64,000 nt of DNA from Phytohabitans maris (GCF_031085175.1 NZ_JAVHUY010000023.1:82026-146025), one strand, 5' to 3'. Shown: positions 15,653 through 25,044, numbered from the stretch's first letter. Made by a program: numbers and translations. The notes: generated by a model not told the origin, from the sequence alone.

Positions 15653-16246
15653 GGTCCGGACGGCCCGGCGGGACCAGCCCCATCCGGTCCGCTAAGTGCC
15701 CTCGGCGTGCGGAGCTGCGGGCCGCTGCAACCCCCTTGCCGGTCTTGTCGCATCCGGCCAGATCACCACACCGCCCCTGCTCGTCGGCCCCTCCGATCCA
15801 CCAGCAGCAGCGCGGTCCGGGACCGACGACCCGGGCCGCCCGCGCGGCACGATGTGGGGTGAGGATGACGATCATGCAACGCTTCCTCAGCCCCACCCAT
15901 CGAGTCCCGGATCCGGGACGTCGAGACCGGATCGAGCGACGAGCAGGTTCGTGCATCAGGACCGCGTGCGGCTCGACCGCCCGGCACCGGGCGATGCACA
16001 GCGGCTGCGGTGGCCGCCGGAGAGCTCGGACGCGCCATCCCAGATCCGGTCCCTTAACCACGACGAGCCCAAACACCAGGTGCGCGGGCCGCGGCCACGC
16101 TTGGGCGGGCGGATCCGGCGCGAGGTGCCGCGCGAGCGGGCCGGATCTCGCCCTTGGCGCGGCGTGGCGCGGCTGCCGGCCGCCGCCTGCGGTAGCGGAA
16201 TTTGTGTTGGCTCATCCCGCACCGGTGGAGCGGTCCGCACGGCGTC
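15653..16246. other. Intergenic gap (about 590 bp)
   Basis: Between two minus-strand genes. Long frames on both strands (for example 15696-16379 plus) have no recognisable motif and biased Arg/Pro/Ser composition. No decayed gene could be identified. Confidence 0.4.
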
Positions 16247-16750
16247 TCATGACCGGCGTGCGTCCAGGCTCAACTCGACCATGGGCAGCGCGGTGTTGTG
16301 TGCGTCTATTGTCGTGCCGAGGGTGTTTTCCAGGATGTTCTTGAACCGTTTCCAGGCGCGGGGATGCCGGCGCACGTAGTCCGCCAGCACCGCATCGGCC
16401 TCGGCTGTCGGCAGCCGCCGAGCGGTCGCGGTCCGGGGCCCATGCCGCGAGACCGAGACGCGGGCGCGCGGGTGGGCCATCAGGTTGCGGAACCATTGGG
16501 CGCGCACGCCGAATCCGGACACGACGACGTAGGTGTCGGGCCTGGGGTGGCCAACGACCTCGAGCACGACGTAGCGCTTCGCCCCGGACCTGCGGCCAAT
16601 GTGCTCGAGCATCAGGATCCGCGAGCCGAACAGAAATCCGAGCCGAGCCCGGTAGAGCCAGATGGGCGCGCGCATCAGGGCGCGGTTGCCAAGTATCCGG
16701 GCGCCCACGCGGCCGATCGCCGTGGAGCGGATCGGCGACGTGTCGGACAC
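16247..16750 (-). CDS. F420-dependent nitroreductase-family protein (Ddn/DUF385-like)
   Basis: 167 residues from GTG 16750; GAGGAGG lies upstream and the earlier GTG is part of that ribosome site. Family pattern: LEHIGRRSGAKRYVVLEVVG, then YVVVSGFGVRAQWFRNLMAH and ARVSVSRHGPRTATARRL, as in deazaflavin-dependent nitroreductases of the Ddn type. They bind cofactor F420 and reduce quinones or nitro compounds; in mycobacteria they protect the membrane quinone pool under stress. It fits the stress-related content of this region. Substrate unknown. Confidence 0.85.
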   Translation of the reverse strand: MSDTSPIRSTAIGRVGARILGNRALMRAPIWLYRARLGFLFGSRILMLEHIGRRSGAKRYVVLEVVGHPRPDTYVVVSGFGVRAQWFRNLMAHPRARVSVSRHGPRTATARRLPTAEADAVLADYVRRHPRAWKRFKNILENTLGTTIDAHNTALPMVELSLDARRS

Positions 16751-17128
16751 GATCCTTTGCCTCCTCACCGCCGCGAGCGCCGGGGCCTAGCGCTGGCTGC
16801 GCGGCAGCCCACGTCGACCAGCGCCCGCCCAGAGTACGCCGGCGCGTTAGGACCGCCGGCTCCGTTGCCCCGGATCGACGCCAGCGCCGGGGCGCCGGAT
16901 CTCGGCGGGTTCCACGTCGAGCCCGGCCAGTGCGGTGGTCTGCCAGCCGGGGCTCACCGACCGCGCGCATATCCAGTCGGCCGCACTCACATGACCACCA
17001 CAGGCCACGTGAGGATGTTCACACACTAGCCAAACTTTGCAGAGATACAAATACCGCGCCGGGACGGTCGGCGGTTTCGCCGGCGGGCCCGGCGCACTGG
17101 CAATGCCGAAGACTGCGAGGGTGGACAG
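16751..17128. other. Divergent intergenic region with a TTTGCA box
   Basis: 378 bases between the nitroreductase (minus) and DUF421 (plus) genes, so it should contain promoters for both. AAACTTTGCAGAGATACAAA at 17033-17052 is a fourth TTTGCA box. No coding potential recognised. Confidence 0.45.
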
Positions 17129-17671
17129 ATGCGCCTGGGCCTGGGATGGGCGGACGCCATAGCGGTTGTCGTGGCGGCCGTCGTCAGCTATGCCGCGCTG
17201 CTGCTGCTGATCCGGCTTACCGGCCGGCGGCTGCTGGCGCGGCTGTCCGTGCCGGACCATGCGGCGGGCGTCGCGGTGGGCGCGGTCATGGGCCGGGCCA
17301 TCCTCGGCCACACGCCGACATTGCTCGCCGGCGTGGTCGGGTTGGCCACGTTGTTCGGGCTGCATTGCGCCGCCGTGTACGGGCGCGGTCGCCGGCTCCA
17401 CCGGCTTGTGCGTACGCCGCCGGTTCTGCTCGTCGCGGACGGCACCGTTCTGCCGGCGCAGCTTCGCCGAGCTGGGATCAGCCAGGACGAGTTGCGGCAG
17501 CGGATCCGCCTGGCCGGGGTCGGCTGCTACCGCGACGTGGCGGCCGTGGTACTGGAAACGACCGGGGCGATCAGCGTGCTGCGCCACGGGGCCACCGTCG
17601 CCGAGGACGTCTTCGGTGACGTGCGGGGCAAGGAACACATACGCGGGCTGTCAACCGGCGAGGGCCAGTGA
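17129..17671 (+). CDS. DUF421 (YetF/YcaP-type) membrane protein
   Basis: 180 residues from ATG 17129. Two or three N-terminal membrane helices (about 8-30, 45-60 and 65-85) precede a cytoplasmic alpha/beta domain with the family pattern PPVLLVADGTVLPAQLRRAG, then ISQDELRQRIRLAGV and DVAAVVLETTGAISVL. These proteins are widespread; the B. subtilis YetF group supports membrane or spore-associated functions, but the biochemical role is unknown. Length is normal. Confidence 0.85.
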   Translation: MRLGLGWADAIAVVVAAVVSYAALLLLIRLTGRRLLARLSVPDHAAGVAVGAVMGRAILGHTPTLLAGVVGLATLFGLHCAAVYGRGRRLHRLVRTPPVLLVADGTVLPAQLRRAGISQDELRQRIRLAGVGCYRDVAAVVLETTGAISVLRHGATVAEDVFGDVRGKEHIRGLSTGEGQ

Positions 17672-17725
17672 CGGTCGCACGCCTGTCACCGCGCGACGAC
17701 CGGAACATACGGTCCGCGCGGGCGG

Positions 17726-18106
17726 TCAACCCCGGCGACGGTCGCCTTGACGGCCCACCCCTGGAGCCAATCGGACGGCGGCCACTGCAACGGCCGCGCC
17801 GGCCAGGACGAGACCGAGGCTGACGGCCCGCGTGCCCGATACACCGAGCGCGTCGGCGAACGGGACACGCAGGCCGATCAGGGTGGAGCAGGAGATGCTG
17901 GAATCGTCACACTCGCGTGGGATCGAGCCCGGAACACAGATGGGCATCGGCAGCACGCGGCAGCGGACCGGCACCAGCAGCACCGTCCCGGCTACCATGA
18001 CGCCGATGAGCGCGGGCCAGCGCAGCCGGCCGCGCACCGCGCGAAGGACCACCGCGCCGGCGGCCAGATAGCCGACTGCCACCAGCCAGTACAGCATCGT
18101 TGCCAC
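17726..18106 (-). CDS. Small hypothetical membrane protein
   Basis: 126 residues from GTG 18106 (an ATG follows three codons later). Four hydrophobic stretches are separated by short loops: LYWLVAVGYLAAGAVVL, PALIGVMVAGTVLLV, one around residues 75-90, and LGLVLAGAAVAVAAVRL. A loop between the second and third contains three Cys (RCRV, CVPG, CDDS/SCST). No family recognised. It is the only good frame between DUF421 and the protease. Confidence 0.5.
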   Translation of the reverse strand: MATMLYWLVAVGYLAAGAVVLRAVRGRLRWPALIGVMVAGTVLLVPVRCRVLPMPICVPGSIPRECDDSSISCSTLIGLRVPFADALGVSGTRAVSLGLVLAGAAVAVAAVRLAPGVGRQGDRRRG

Positions 18107-18155
18107 GACCTACATTCTCGCCCTGCTGTCTGCCGTCGTCATCTGCTGTGGCCGG

Positions 18156-19434
18156 TCAGGGCACGCTCTGGAGTGTGAGATCCTGCTGGACCAGGGCGGC
18201 GATGAGGTTGACGTTGAATACTCGCCAGGAACAGATGCGGTCGCCGAGTCCCTGGCAGGTCGTCTGGGTGTCCAGGTCGCCGAGCGTGATCACGCCGATG
18301 CCGTTCAGGCCACTGCCGGTGCTGCCGGCCAGCACCGGCCCGCCGCTGTCGCCCTGCCCGGCCGGCGCCTGCTGGGCGGCGTCCTCGGTCCAGAAGCCCG
18401 GGCCGATCCCGTCCTCGTACGCCAGGATCGTGGTGACGTAACTGTTGCAGGAGGCTCCGGAGAATCCGCCCTCGTAGCAGACGAGGGTGCCCTCGGTCGG
18501 GATGACGTAGCCGTTGATCGCGACGCCGCTGCTGGAGTTGTTCGGCCCAACGTAGACGGTCGCGCCGTAGTCGCGTCCGCTGATGTAGGCACCGTCGACG
18601 TCTGCGACGCCGGAGGACGTGTTGCCCAGGGTGAGTCCGCCTTCGGGGGTGTGCCACTCCTGGCTGGTGCCGCAGTGGTAGGACAGCGTCATCGCCTCGA
18701 CGTTGTCCGAGTCGCGGCGGGCGGCGAACCCGGCGGTGCAGTACGAGTAGGAGTAGAACGGCCAGATCCCGCTGCGGTGCTCGACCACACCGCCACCCCA
18801 GAATGGTTCGGTGTCGTCCCAGCGCCAGGCCAGCGGTGTTGCCTCGCCCTTGACACGTGGGACGATCTTGACAGCGCTGGCCAGCTTCTCGGCGTTGCGG
18901 GCCGCGGCGGTGTCGCTGACGCCCACCCACACTCCGCTGAAGTCGGACAGTGCGCCAGCGCCGTTGACGCCGGGCAGTTGGGACAGGCGTTTCGCCTCTG
19001 CCGCCAGGACAGAGGCGGGATAGGGCGCCGCTCGGACCGTGATGGGTATCGTGCGGCCGTGTGCGCTGACGGCGGCGGCGACAGCCGATGGCAGCTTGCC
19101 GTGCCAGTAGAGCACGAGCGTGTCGTCTTCGATGGCCGTGCCGGTAAAACCATCGAAGCCTCGTTCTGAAGCGAGCTGCTGGATCCTCGTCGCCGCCTCC
19201 AGCAGCGGCGCCTGCGCGCGCATCGTCTTGGCCGCCGCACCGCCCGTCTGCGGAACGACTTTGCGGTCGGTGTCGGCCGGGGCGTTCGGCCCGGTGTGGT
19301 CGCTGCTCGTGGTGAACGCGAACGCTCTGGATCCGGTGTGCGGGCCGGCGTCGGTCGCGGTGGTGATCGGGATGGTTGTCGCCGCGAGGGCGCCCCAGCG
19401 CGAGCGCGACCGTCCGCGCCCGTGGCAGATTCAT
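18156..19434 (-). CDS. Secreted trypsin-like serine protease (S1, streptogrisin-like), frameshifted in the signal peptide
   Basis: The mature region (from about 19223) is intact: His in LSYHCGTS, Asp in GRDYGATVYVG and Ser in GQGDSGGPVLAG form the S1 triad, and paired Cys fit streptogrisin-type disulphides. ATG 19434 has a good Shine-Dalgarno (GGGAGG) and starts MNLPRARTVALALG. One extra base in the four-C run at 19393-19396 shifts the frame there. Removing it joins a normal signal sequence (ALAATTIPITTATDAG) to the protease without stops. A pro-region precedes the catalytic domain. Either a sequencing error or a recent inactivation. The enzyme would be exported and degrade protein outside the cell. 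Confidence 0.8.
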
Positions 19435-19634
19435 GGTCGTGACCTCCCCCATTGGTCGACCGTCTCGATCAGGGCGATGATCGAGCGACGTGTGACATCC
19501 AGAACCGTCCTACGCCGCCGAATACACACAAGTCAATCGAACATTGCGAATTGCGAGGTAATGAACCTTCTGCAATATGTGCACATGGGCACACATCGCA
19601 TGGCCGCCGGGGTCGGTTGGACGCGGCGCGGGGC

Positions 19635-20110
19635 TCAGTCGACGCCGTTCAGGAGGTGGTAGGCGCGGGTACCCCGTTCGGTCAGCAGAGCGGTGATCAC
19701 GTGCGACATGCCGGGCCGCGCCTCACCCTCTGAAGTGCGATGTGGGCGGCGGCCATAAGCACCCGGCACGACCCCCGGGTCAACGCGGGCGCTGAGGGTG
19801 CCGGTCGGCTCTGCGTGCCGGGTAGACGACGCAGGATCTCAGCCGTATCGACGCCGCACATCCGGAGCACCGACACGCCGCGCTCGTCACGGCACGCCGC
19901 CCAAAAAAGATCATCGGTGCCGGTGCTCAGACTGCCACCCTCGCCGGCACGCCGGACGGCCAGCTCGAGCATCGCTCTGGCGTCGCGGTCAAGCAGACGG
20001 CCCAGATCGGCGTCGGCACGTCCACTGCGCGGCGCCGCCGCCAGAACGCGGCCGAACAGTCCCTCGCCGTACTCGGCGGCATCCGGATCGAATCGCTCCA
20101 CGTCGCCCAT
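19635..20110 (-). CDS. Clp N-domain (ClpR) protein, frameshifted
   Basis: ATG 20110 has a strong GGAGGTGGG ribosome site. The first Clp-N repeat is ARAMLELAVRRAGEGGSLST, then FWAACRDERGVSVLRMCGVD; the second begins LTRGSCRVLMAAAHIALQR. A missing base in the CCC run at 19726-19728 shifts the frame; restoring it gives MSHVITALLTERGTRAYHLL ending at 19635, the normal end of a two-repeat Clp-N protein of about 158 residues. Such stand-alone proteins resemble the adaptor-binding domain of ClpA/ClpC without the ATPase. The function here is unknown, possibly linked to proteolysis or stress. A TTTGCA box lies 31 bases upstream. Confidence 0.7.
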
Positions 20111-20132
20111 CCCACCTCCAGCCCGATCCGGC

Positions 20133-20155
20133 CGCCGCGATGTTTGCATCCTGGC
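20133..20155 (-). promoter_or_regulatory. TTTGCA box, copy 5
   Basis: GCGATGTTTGCATCCTGGCA on the plus strand, upstream of the Clp-N gene. It is the weakest of the five copies; it shares ATGTTTGCA with the MarR copy. Confidence 0.3.
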
Positions 20156-20431
20156 ACGCAGCGTCGGCCGCGAGCCATCCTGCGTGCGGCCTCACTGGCA
20201 ATCGTTCCGGCCGGCATCGCGTCGTGTCGTCTCGTCGCAGGCCCCGTGCGTTCCTGTCGGTTTGTCACAGAACCGTCATGGATCCGCGCGGGTACCGCCA
20301 CACCGCTAGGCCAGGCTCGGAGTGGCCCAGACCGCTGGAGACCGTGGGAGGTTGCCGATGCGCAGCCCTGTGGCACGGACGGCCAGGCAATCCGCTGCCG
20401 GCGCGACGGCCCGAGACGGGAGGCGTGGATC
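20156..20431. other. Divergent intergenic region with a TGTCA operator
   Basis: Between the Clp-N gene (minus) and the IscA-like gene (plus). Contains operator copy C; no coding potential recognised. Confidence 0.45.
20263..20279 (+). promoter_or_regulatory. TGTCA direct-repeat operator, copy C
   Basis: TGTCACAGAACCGTCAT. Flanks also match copy A on the left (CGGTT before it) and copy B on the right (GG-TCC after it). It lies 153 bases upstream of the second cysteine-less IscA-like gene. Confidence 0.45.
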
Positions 20432-20704
20432 GTGGTGACGTTGACCGAGAACGCGATCGGAGTGATACGCCAGCTCACCGGCCAACGCGGTATGTCCGAT
20501 GAGGCTGGCGTTCGGTTCGCGAGTGGTTCCTCGCCGGGGAAACTGGCCGTCGACGTGACCGAGCAGCCGCACGACGGCGACGAGGTGGTGGACACCTCAG
20601 GCGCCCGGCTGTTTCTGGACAGAATGGCCGCACGGATCCTCGAAGGCAAAACCCTCGACGCGTCCACAGTGAACGGTAGCGTCCGGTTCGCCATCTCAGA
20701 CTGA
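20432..20704 (+). CDS. HesB/IscA-like protein lacking cysteines, second copy
   Basis: 90 residues from GTG 20432 (tandem GTG GTG aligns with ATG GTC of the paralogue). Starts MVTLTENAIGVIRQLTGQRG, colinear with the protein at 8497-8778, and then AGVRFASGSSPGKLAVDV and VVDTSGARLFLDRMAARIL. No Cys, so no cluster ligands. The two copies share roughly half their residues. Under the TGTCA operator, which also precedes STAS genes, so it may belong to the same stress regulon. The biochemical role is unknown. Confidence 0.78.
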   Translation: MVTLTENAIGVIRQLTGQRGMSDEAGVRFASGSSPGKLAVDVTEQPHDGDEVVDTSGARLFLDRMAARILEGKTLDASTVNGSVRFAISD

Positions 20705-21007
20705 ATTGGCCGGCCGGACAAGCCCTGAGCTGACACCTCCCCGATGGGGGTCAGGCAGATGCGCCACCGTCGCTGCCACCGCGACTCCGACCCGTCCACT
20801 GCCGCCGCTTGGACAACGGAGTCCACAGGCGCGGTCAGGCCTTGGGGTCGCCGACCCAGCGGTGGCGTCCCAGCCGCCTGATCGCACGGCGACGGTGGCG
20901 CATCCTCCACCGAAAGGCTTCTCCCACCGGGTCAAGGCCCGGGCCACAGCTGAGCGCGGTTCGCAGAGGTCAGCGCGGGCGCGAAAACCCCTGAGCCCGT
21001 GCGGCGA
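20705..21007. other. Intergenic gap (303 bp)
   Basis: No gene or clear signal seen. A short plus-strand frame (20706-21086) has no recognisable motif. Confidence 0.35.
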
Positions 21008-21245
21008 TCACCCAGTGACCCGCATACCGCCGTGGCGCAGATTCCCTGACGCTACAACGTCGAACGACACGGTCTGCGTGCCATGAGCCTGCGGCGGCGT
21101 AGCGGATAGCAAACTCAGCCCCCCGCCACCATTGCCGACGACGACGGTGGCCCCGGCACCCCACGACAGCACCGCCGGCGGACAACGCTCCACCGGTCAA
21201 CAGCCCGCGGCGGCTGACCGGCACGCAGGTACTCGGATCAGTCAT
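21008..21245 (-). pseudogene. Tat-exported small protein, frameshifted
   Basis: From ATG 21245 the protein reads MTDPSTCVPVSRRGLLTGG, a twin-arginine signal (SRRGLL), followed by a hydrophobic stretch. One extra base in the four-C run at 21159-21162 shifts the frame; correcting it gives GAGATVVVGNGGGGLSLLSA, then TVSFDVVASGNLRHGGMRVTG and a stop at 21008 (about 78 residues). It could be a genuine small secreted protein broken by a sequencing error, or a remnant of a larger one. No family recognised. Confidence 0.45.
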
Positions 21246-21714
21246 GCCGGCTCCCAACACCCCCCGTACTCATGCTCGGGCTCAACGACACAGATATGCC
21301 CGGCATCTGCGGCCAGTAACGCCAGCTGCCGCCAGCGAATTCCGTGCCCAGCGTGGTAGAGGCCATCGTCTAGCCGTCCGCGAACGTCACCGTGATGGTG
21401 ACCTCCGTGCCTGCGGCGACCCACACGCGGGTCCAGAGAACGTCAAATGCCACAAGGGCCGACCGTCGATGCCTGGGTTGGAAACGCCCGCGTCGTCGGC
21501 CAGTTCTTGCGGCCCGAGGTTCGGACACGCAGGAAGCTGCTGGCCGCCGTCGTCGCTATTCGTCCCACGTGCGGGTGACCGGTTGAGACTTGAGACCAGC
21601 TCAAGATCGTCTAATGAGGAGGGGAGTTGGCTGTCACAGCGTCAGGAGCAATTGCCCGCGGCCGGAATGCCAAGCTGGCGAGGTGACGGCACTCGAGACT
21701 CAGCCGGAGTGCCG
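21246..21714. other. Intergenic gap with possible decayed coding sequence
   Basis: On the minus strand, stretches such as WVAAGTEVTITVTFADG and GGSWRYWPQMPGISVSL look protein-like (secreted beta-type) but are interrupted by stops and frame changes. They may be remnants related to the neighbouring Tat protein. Confidence 0.35.
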
Positions 21715-24700
21715 ATGAGACACTCTGCGAACGGACACCTTGACAGACCACATAACAGCCGTAAACGAGCCCGTTTCGAAGCCCCGCCGTTGGTCCGCGC
21801 AAGAGGGGTGGTGCCGTACGCGGAGCTGCACTGCCACTCCAACTTCTCCTTCCTGGACGGGGCGTCCCATCCGGAGGAACTCGTGCTGGAGGCGGCCCGG
21901 CTCGGCTTGGACGCGGTCGCGATCACCGACCACGATGGCCTCTACGGGGTGGTCCGGTTCGCCGTCGCGGCCGGCGAGGTCGGCATCCCCACCGTCTACG
22001 GCGCCGAGCTGTCCCTGGACCTGCCCTCCGGGCAGACCGGGATCCCGGATCCGGTCGGAAGCCATCTGGTGGTGTTGGCGCGGGGGCAGGAGGGCTACCA
22101 CCGGCTCGCCGCCGTGCTCGGCGACGCCCACCTCGCCGGCGGACAGAAAGGGCGCCCGGTCTACGACCTGGAGGACGCGGCGGCCCGCCTGGCCGGTGAG
22201 GTGGTGGTGTTGACCGGCTGCCGCAAAGGCACCGTCCCCGCCGCCCTCGCCCTCCACGGCGTCGACGCCGCACGGGGCGAGCTCGACCGCCTGACCGCGC
22301 TGTTCGGTGCGGACAGTGTTGCGGTGGAGTTGGTCGACCACGGCGACCCCAGGGATCGGGACCGTAACGACGCCCTCGCCGACCTCGCCAAGTCCACGGG
22401 TCTGCCGGTGGTGGCGACGAACAACGTGCACTACCACGCACCGCGGCGGCGGAGGCTGGCGACCGTCGTGGCCGCCGTCCGGGCCCGCTCCAGCCTCGAC
22501 GACCTTGACCCCTGGCTGCCCGCCGCTGGCACCGCCCATTTGCGGTCCGGGGCGGAGATGGCGGCTCGGATGGCCCTCTACCCGACCGCCGTCCCTACCG
22601 CCGCCCGGCTGGCCGCCGAGTGCGCGTTCGATCTGCGGCTGATCGCTCCACGGCTGCCGCCGTTCGACGTCCCCGACGGCCACACGGAGGCGTCGTGGCT
22701 GCGGGAGCTCACGGACAGCGGAGCCACCGCCCGGTACGGGCCCCGACAAGCCCATCCGCAGGCGTGGGCGCAGATCGACCACGAGCTGGCCCTGATCGAG
22801 CAGCTGGACTTTCCTGGCTATTTCCTCGTGGTGTGGGATATCACCCGGTTCTGCCGGCAGCAGGACATCTACTGCCAGGGCCGCGGGTCGGCGGCGAACT
22901 CGGCGGTCTGCTACGCGCTGCGGATCACCAACGTCGACTCCGTCGCGCATGGGTTGTTGTTCGAGCGGTTCCTCGCGCCGGAGCGGGACGGGCCGCCGGA
23001 TATCGACGTGGACATCGAGTCCGACCGCCGCGAAGAAGTCATCCAATACGTGTACCGAAAGCACGGACGTCGGCACACCGCGCAGGTCGCCAACGTCATC
23101 TCCTACCGGCCTAGGTCCGCGGTCCGGGATGTGGCGCGGGCGTTCGGGTTCTCGCCCGGGCAGCAGGATGCGTGGAGCAAGCAGTTGGACCGGTGGCATG
23201 ACCTGAGCCCCGACACAGTGGAGGGGATCCCGGAACCGGTTGTGGAGCACGCGAGCGCGTTGCTGACCGCGCCGCGGCATTTGGGCATCCATTCCGGTGG
23301 CATGGTGATCTGCCACCGCCCGGTCACCGAGGTCGTCCCGGTCGAGCGGGCCCGCATGCCAGGCCGCACTGTGTTGCAGTGGGACAAGGACGACTGCGCC
23401 GAGATCGGGCTGACCAAGTTCGACCTGCTCGGCCTGGGCATGCTGTCCGCGTTGCACTACGCGGTGGATTTCCTCGGCTTCCACCTGGATCTCGGTGATC
23501 TGGACTGTTCCGACCCGCAGGTCTACGACGACCTGGTGGTTGAGGTCGCGTTGATCCGGCCCGGGCCGATCCAGGGCGGCTCGGTCCACCCCTACATCCG
23601 CCGCAAGAACGGCTTGGACCAGCCCATCTACGGGCATCCGCTGATGCGGCCAGCATTGGAGAAAACGCTTGGTGTGCCACTGTTCCAGGAACAGATGATG
23701 CAGCTGGCCATCGACTGCGCCGGCTTCAGCCCCTCGGAAGCCGACCAGCTGCGCCGGGCGATGGGCTCCAAACGCAGCAGCGAACGCATGGAACGCCTCA
23801 AGGACCGCCTGTACGAGGGCATGGCGGCCAACGGCATCCCATCGGACGTGTGTGACGACATCTACCTGAAGTTGGCCGCGTTCGCCAACTACGGCTTCCC
23901 CGAGAGCCACGCCATGAGCTTCGCGTACCTGGTCTACGTGTCCGCGTGGCTCAAGCGATACCACCCGGCGGCGTTCACCGCCGCGTTGCTCGGGGCACAA
24001 CCGATGGGGTTCTACTCGCTACAGTCGCTTGTGGACGATGCGCGACGGCACGGCGTCGAGGTCCGCCGGCCCGACATCAACGCCTCTGGTGTCAAGGCCA
24101 CACTGGAGTCCACACCGGACACCCATTGGGGTGCCCAACCCAGCACGCCGCCGCATACCTGGGGATGTAATGGACCAGCGGTGCGGCTCGGGCTGGACCA
24201 GGTCCGGACCATCACCACCGACACCGCCACTCGAATCGTTACTGCCCACGACGCCGACGGCCCCTACACCAGCCTCACCGATCTGGCGCGCCGCGCCGAC
24301 CTATCCACCCATCAGCTGGAGGCGCTCGCTACCGCCGACGCGTTCGCCGGCCTCGGCCTGAGCCGCCGCCAGGCACTATGGGCCGCCGGCGCTGCAGCGT
24401 TGGACAAACCCGACCGACTGCCGGACACCGTCCCGGTTAGCGCGCCGATGTTGCCCGGAATGGACGCTGTGGACCGGCTCGTCGCCGACGTCTGGGCCAC
24501 CGGCCTATCACCCACCGACCACCCCATTCGCCTCGTCCGTGCCCACCTCGACGCTGTAGGGGCAATCCGCATCGACCAGCTCAGCCAGGTGCCGGACAAG
24601 ACCCGAATCCTGGTGGGTGGCCTGGTCACCCACCGGCAACGGCCGGCCACCGCACGCGGAGTCACCTTCCTGAACCTGGAAGACGAGACAGGCATGCTCA

Positions 24701-24873
24701 ACGTGGTGGTATCCGAGGGCGCGTGGAACCGGTACCGGAAACTACTCAGGAACAGCCCGGCCCTGCTCGTGCGCGGCCGCCTCGAAGCGGCCAGCGGCGT
24801 GATCAACCTCGTCGCCGACCAGATCCAGTCCTTGCCGATCGCGGCAACACTGACATCGCGGGACTTCCGGTGA
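21715..24873 (+). CDS. dnaE2: Error-prone DNA polymerase III alpha subunit (DnaE2) with an in-frame deletion
   Basis: 1052 residues from ATG 21715 (GGAG upstream). The PHP domain starts with YAELHCHSNFSFLDG. The polymerase core shows CQGRGSAANSAVCYAL, the catalytic Asp pair in PPDIDVDIES, TKFDLLGLGML (third Asp) and ALIRPGPIQGGSVHPYIRR; the C-terminal OB domain is present (ILVGGLVTHRQRPATARG). DnaE2 carries out mutagenic translesion synthesis in the SOS response with ImuA'/ImuB, neither of which is here. Between DPQVYD and DLVVEV (about 23524-23531) the family normally has about 32 more residues including GVFQVESRAQM; they are cleanly missing in frame. This would remove part of the palm, so activity is doubtful. 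Confidence 0.93.
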   Translation: MRHSANGHLDRPHNSRKRARFEAPPLVRARGVVPYAELHCHSNFSFLDGASHPEELVLEAARLGLDAVAITDHDGLYGVVRFAVAAGEVGIPTVYGAELSLDLPSGQTGIPDPVGSHLVVLARGQEGYHRLAAVLGDAHLAGGQKGRPVYDLEDAAARLAGEVVVLTGCRKGTVPAALALHGVDAARGELDRLTALFGADSVAVELVDHGDPRDRDRNDALADLAKSTGLPVVATNNVHYHAPRRRRLATVVAAVRARSSLDDLDPWLPAAGTAHLRSGAEMAARMALYPTAVPTAARLAAECAFDLRLIAPRLPPFDVPDGHTEASWLRELTDSGATARYGPRQAHPQAWAQIDHELALIEQLDFPGYFLVVWDITRFCRQQDIYCQGRGSAANSAVCYALRITNVDSVAHGLLFERFLAPERDGPPDIDVDIESDRREEVIQYVYRKHGRRHTAQVANVISYRPRSAVRDVARAFGFSPGQQDAWSKQLDRWHDLSPDTVEGIPEPVVEHASALLTAPRHLGIHSGGMVICHRPVTEVVPVERARMPGRTVLQWDKDDCAEIGLTKFDLLGLGMLSALHYAVDFLGFHLDLGDLDCSDPQVYDDLVVEVALIRPGPIQGGSVHPYIRRKNGLDQPIYGHPLMRPALEKTLGVPLFQEQMMQLAIDCAGFSPSEADQLRRAMGSKRSSERMERLKDRLYEGMAANGIPSDVCDDIYLKLAAFANYGFPESHAMSFAYLVYVSAWLKRYHPAAFTAALLGAQPMGFYSLQSLVDDARRHGVEVRRPDINASGVKATLESTPDTHWGAQPSTPPHTWGCNGPAVRLGLDQVRTITTDTATRIVTAHDADGPYTSLTDLARRADLSTHQLEALATADAFAGLGLSRRQALWAAGAAALDKPDRLPDTVPVSAPMLPGMDAVDRLVADVWATGLSPTDHPIRLVRAHLDAVGAIRIDQLSQVPDKTRILVGGLVTHRQRPATARGVTFLNLEDETGMLNVVVSEGAWNRYRKLLRNSPALLVRGRLEAASGVINLVADQIQSLPIAATLTSRDFR

Positions 24874-25044
24874 CCACCGTGGAGCGAACACTGAGGGCTT
24901 GGCAACCCGAACGGGAGCAGGTCATCAGCCAGCTTCCTACGACCCAACGCCGGCCCATGCGCCGACCGAACGGCGGAATTCTCAACGGATACATCCGTTC
25001 GTCACTGCCAAAGTCCGTCCCGGCGGCGCTGGATTCGGTCCGGT

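Noticed and set aside
15696..16379. 227-residue plus-strand frame
   Set aside because: No recognisable motif or ribosome site, and it overlaps the nitroreductase gene antisense.
21244..21714. Longer start for DnaE2
   Set aside because: The upstream extension has no DnaE2 similarity; ATG 21715 has a ribosome site and gives near-normal length.
21700..24000. 766-residue minus-strand frame
   Set aside because: Shadow of dnaE2, which has clear family motifs on the plus strand.
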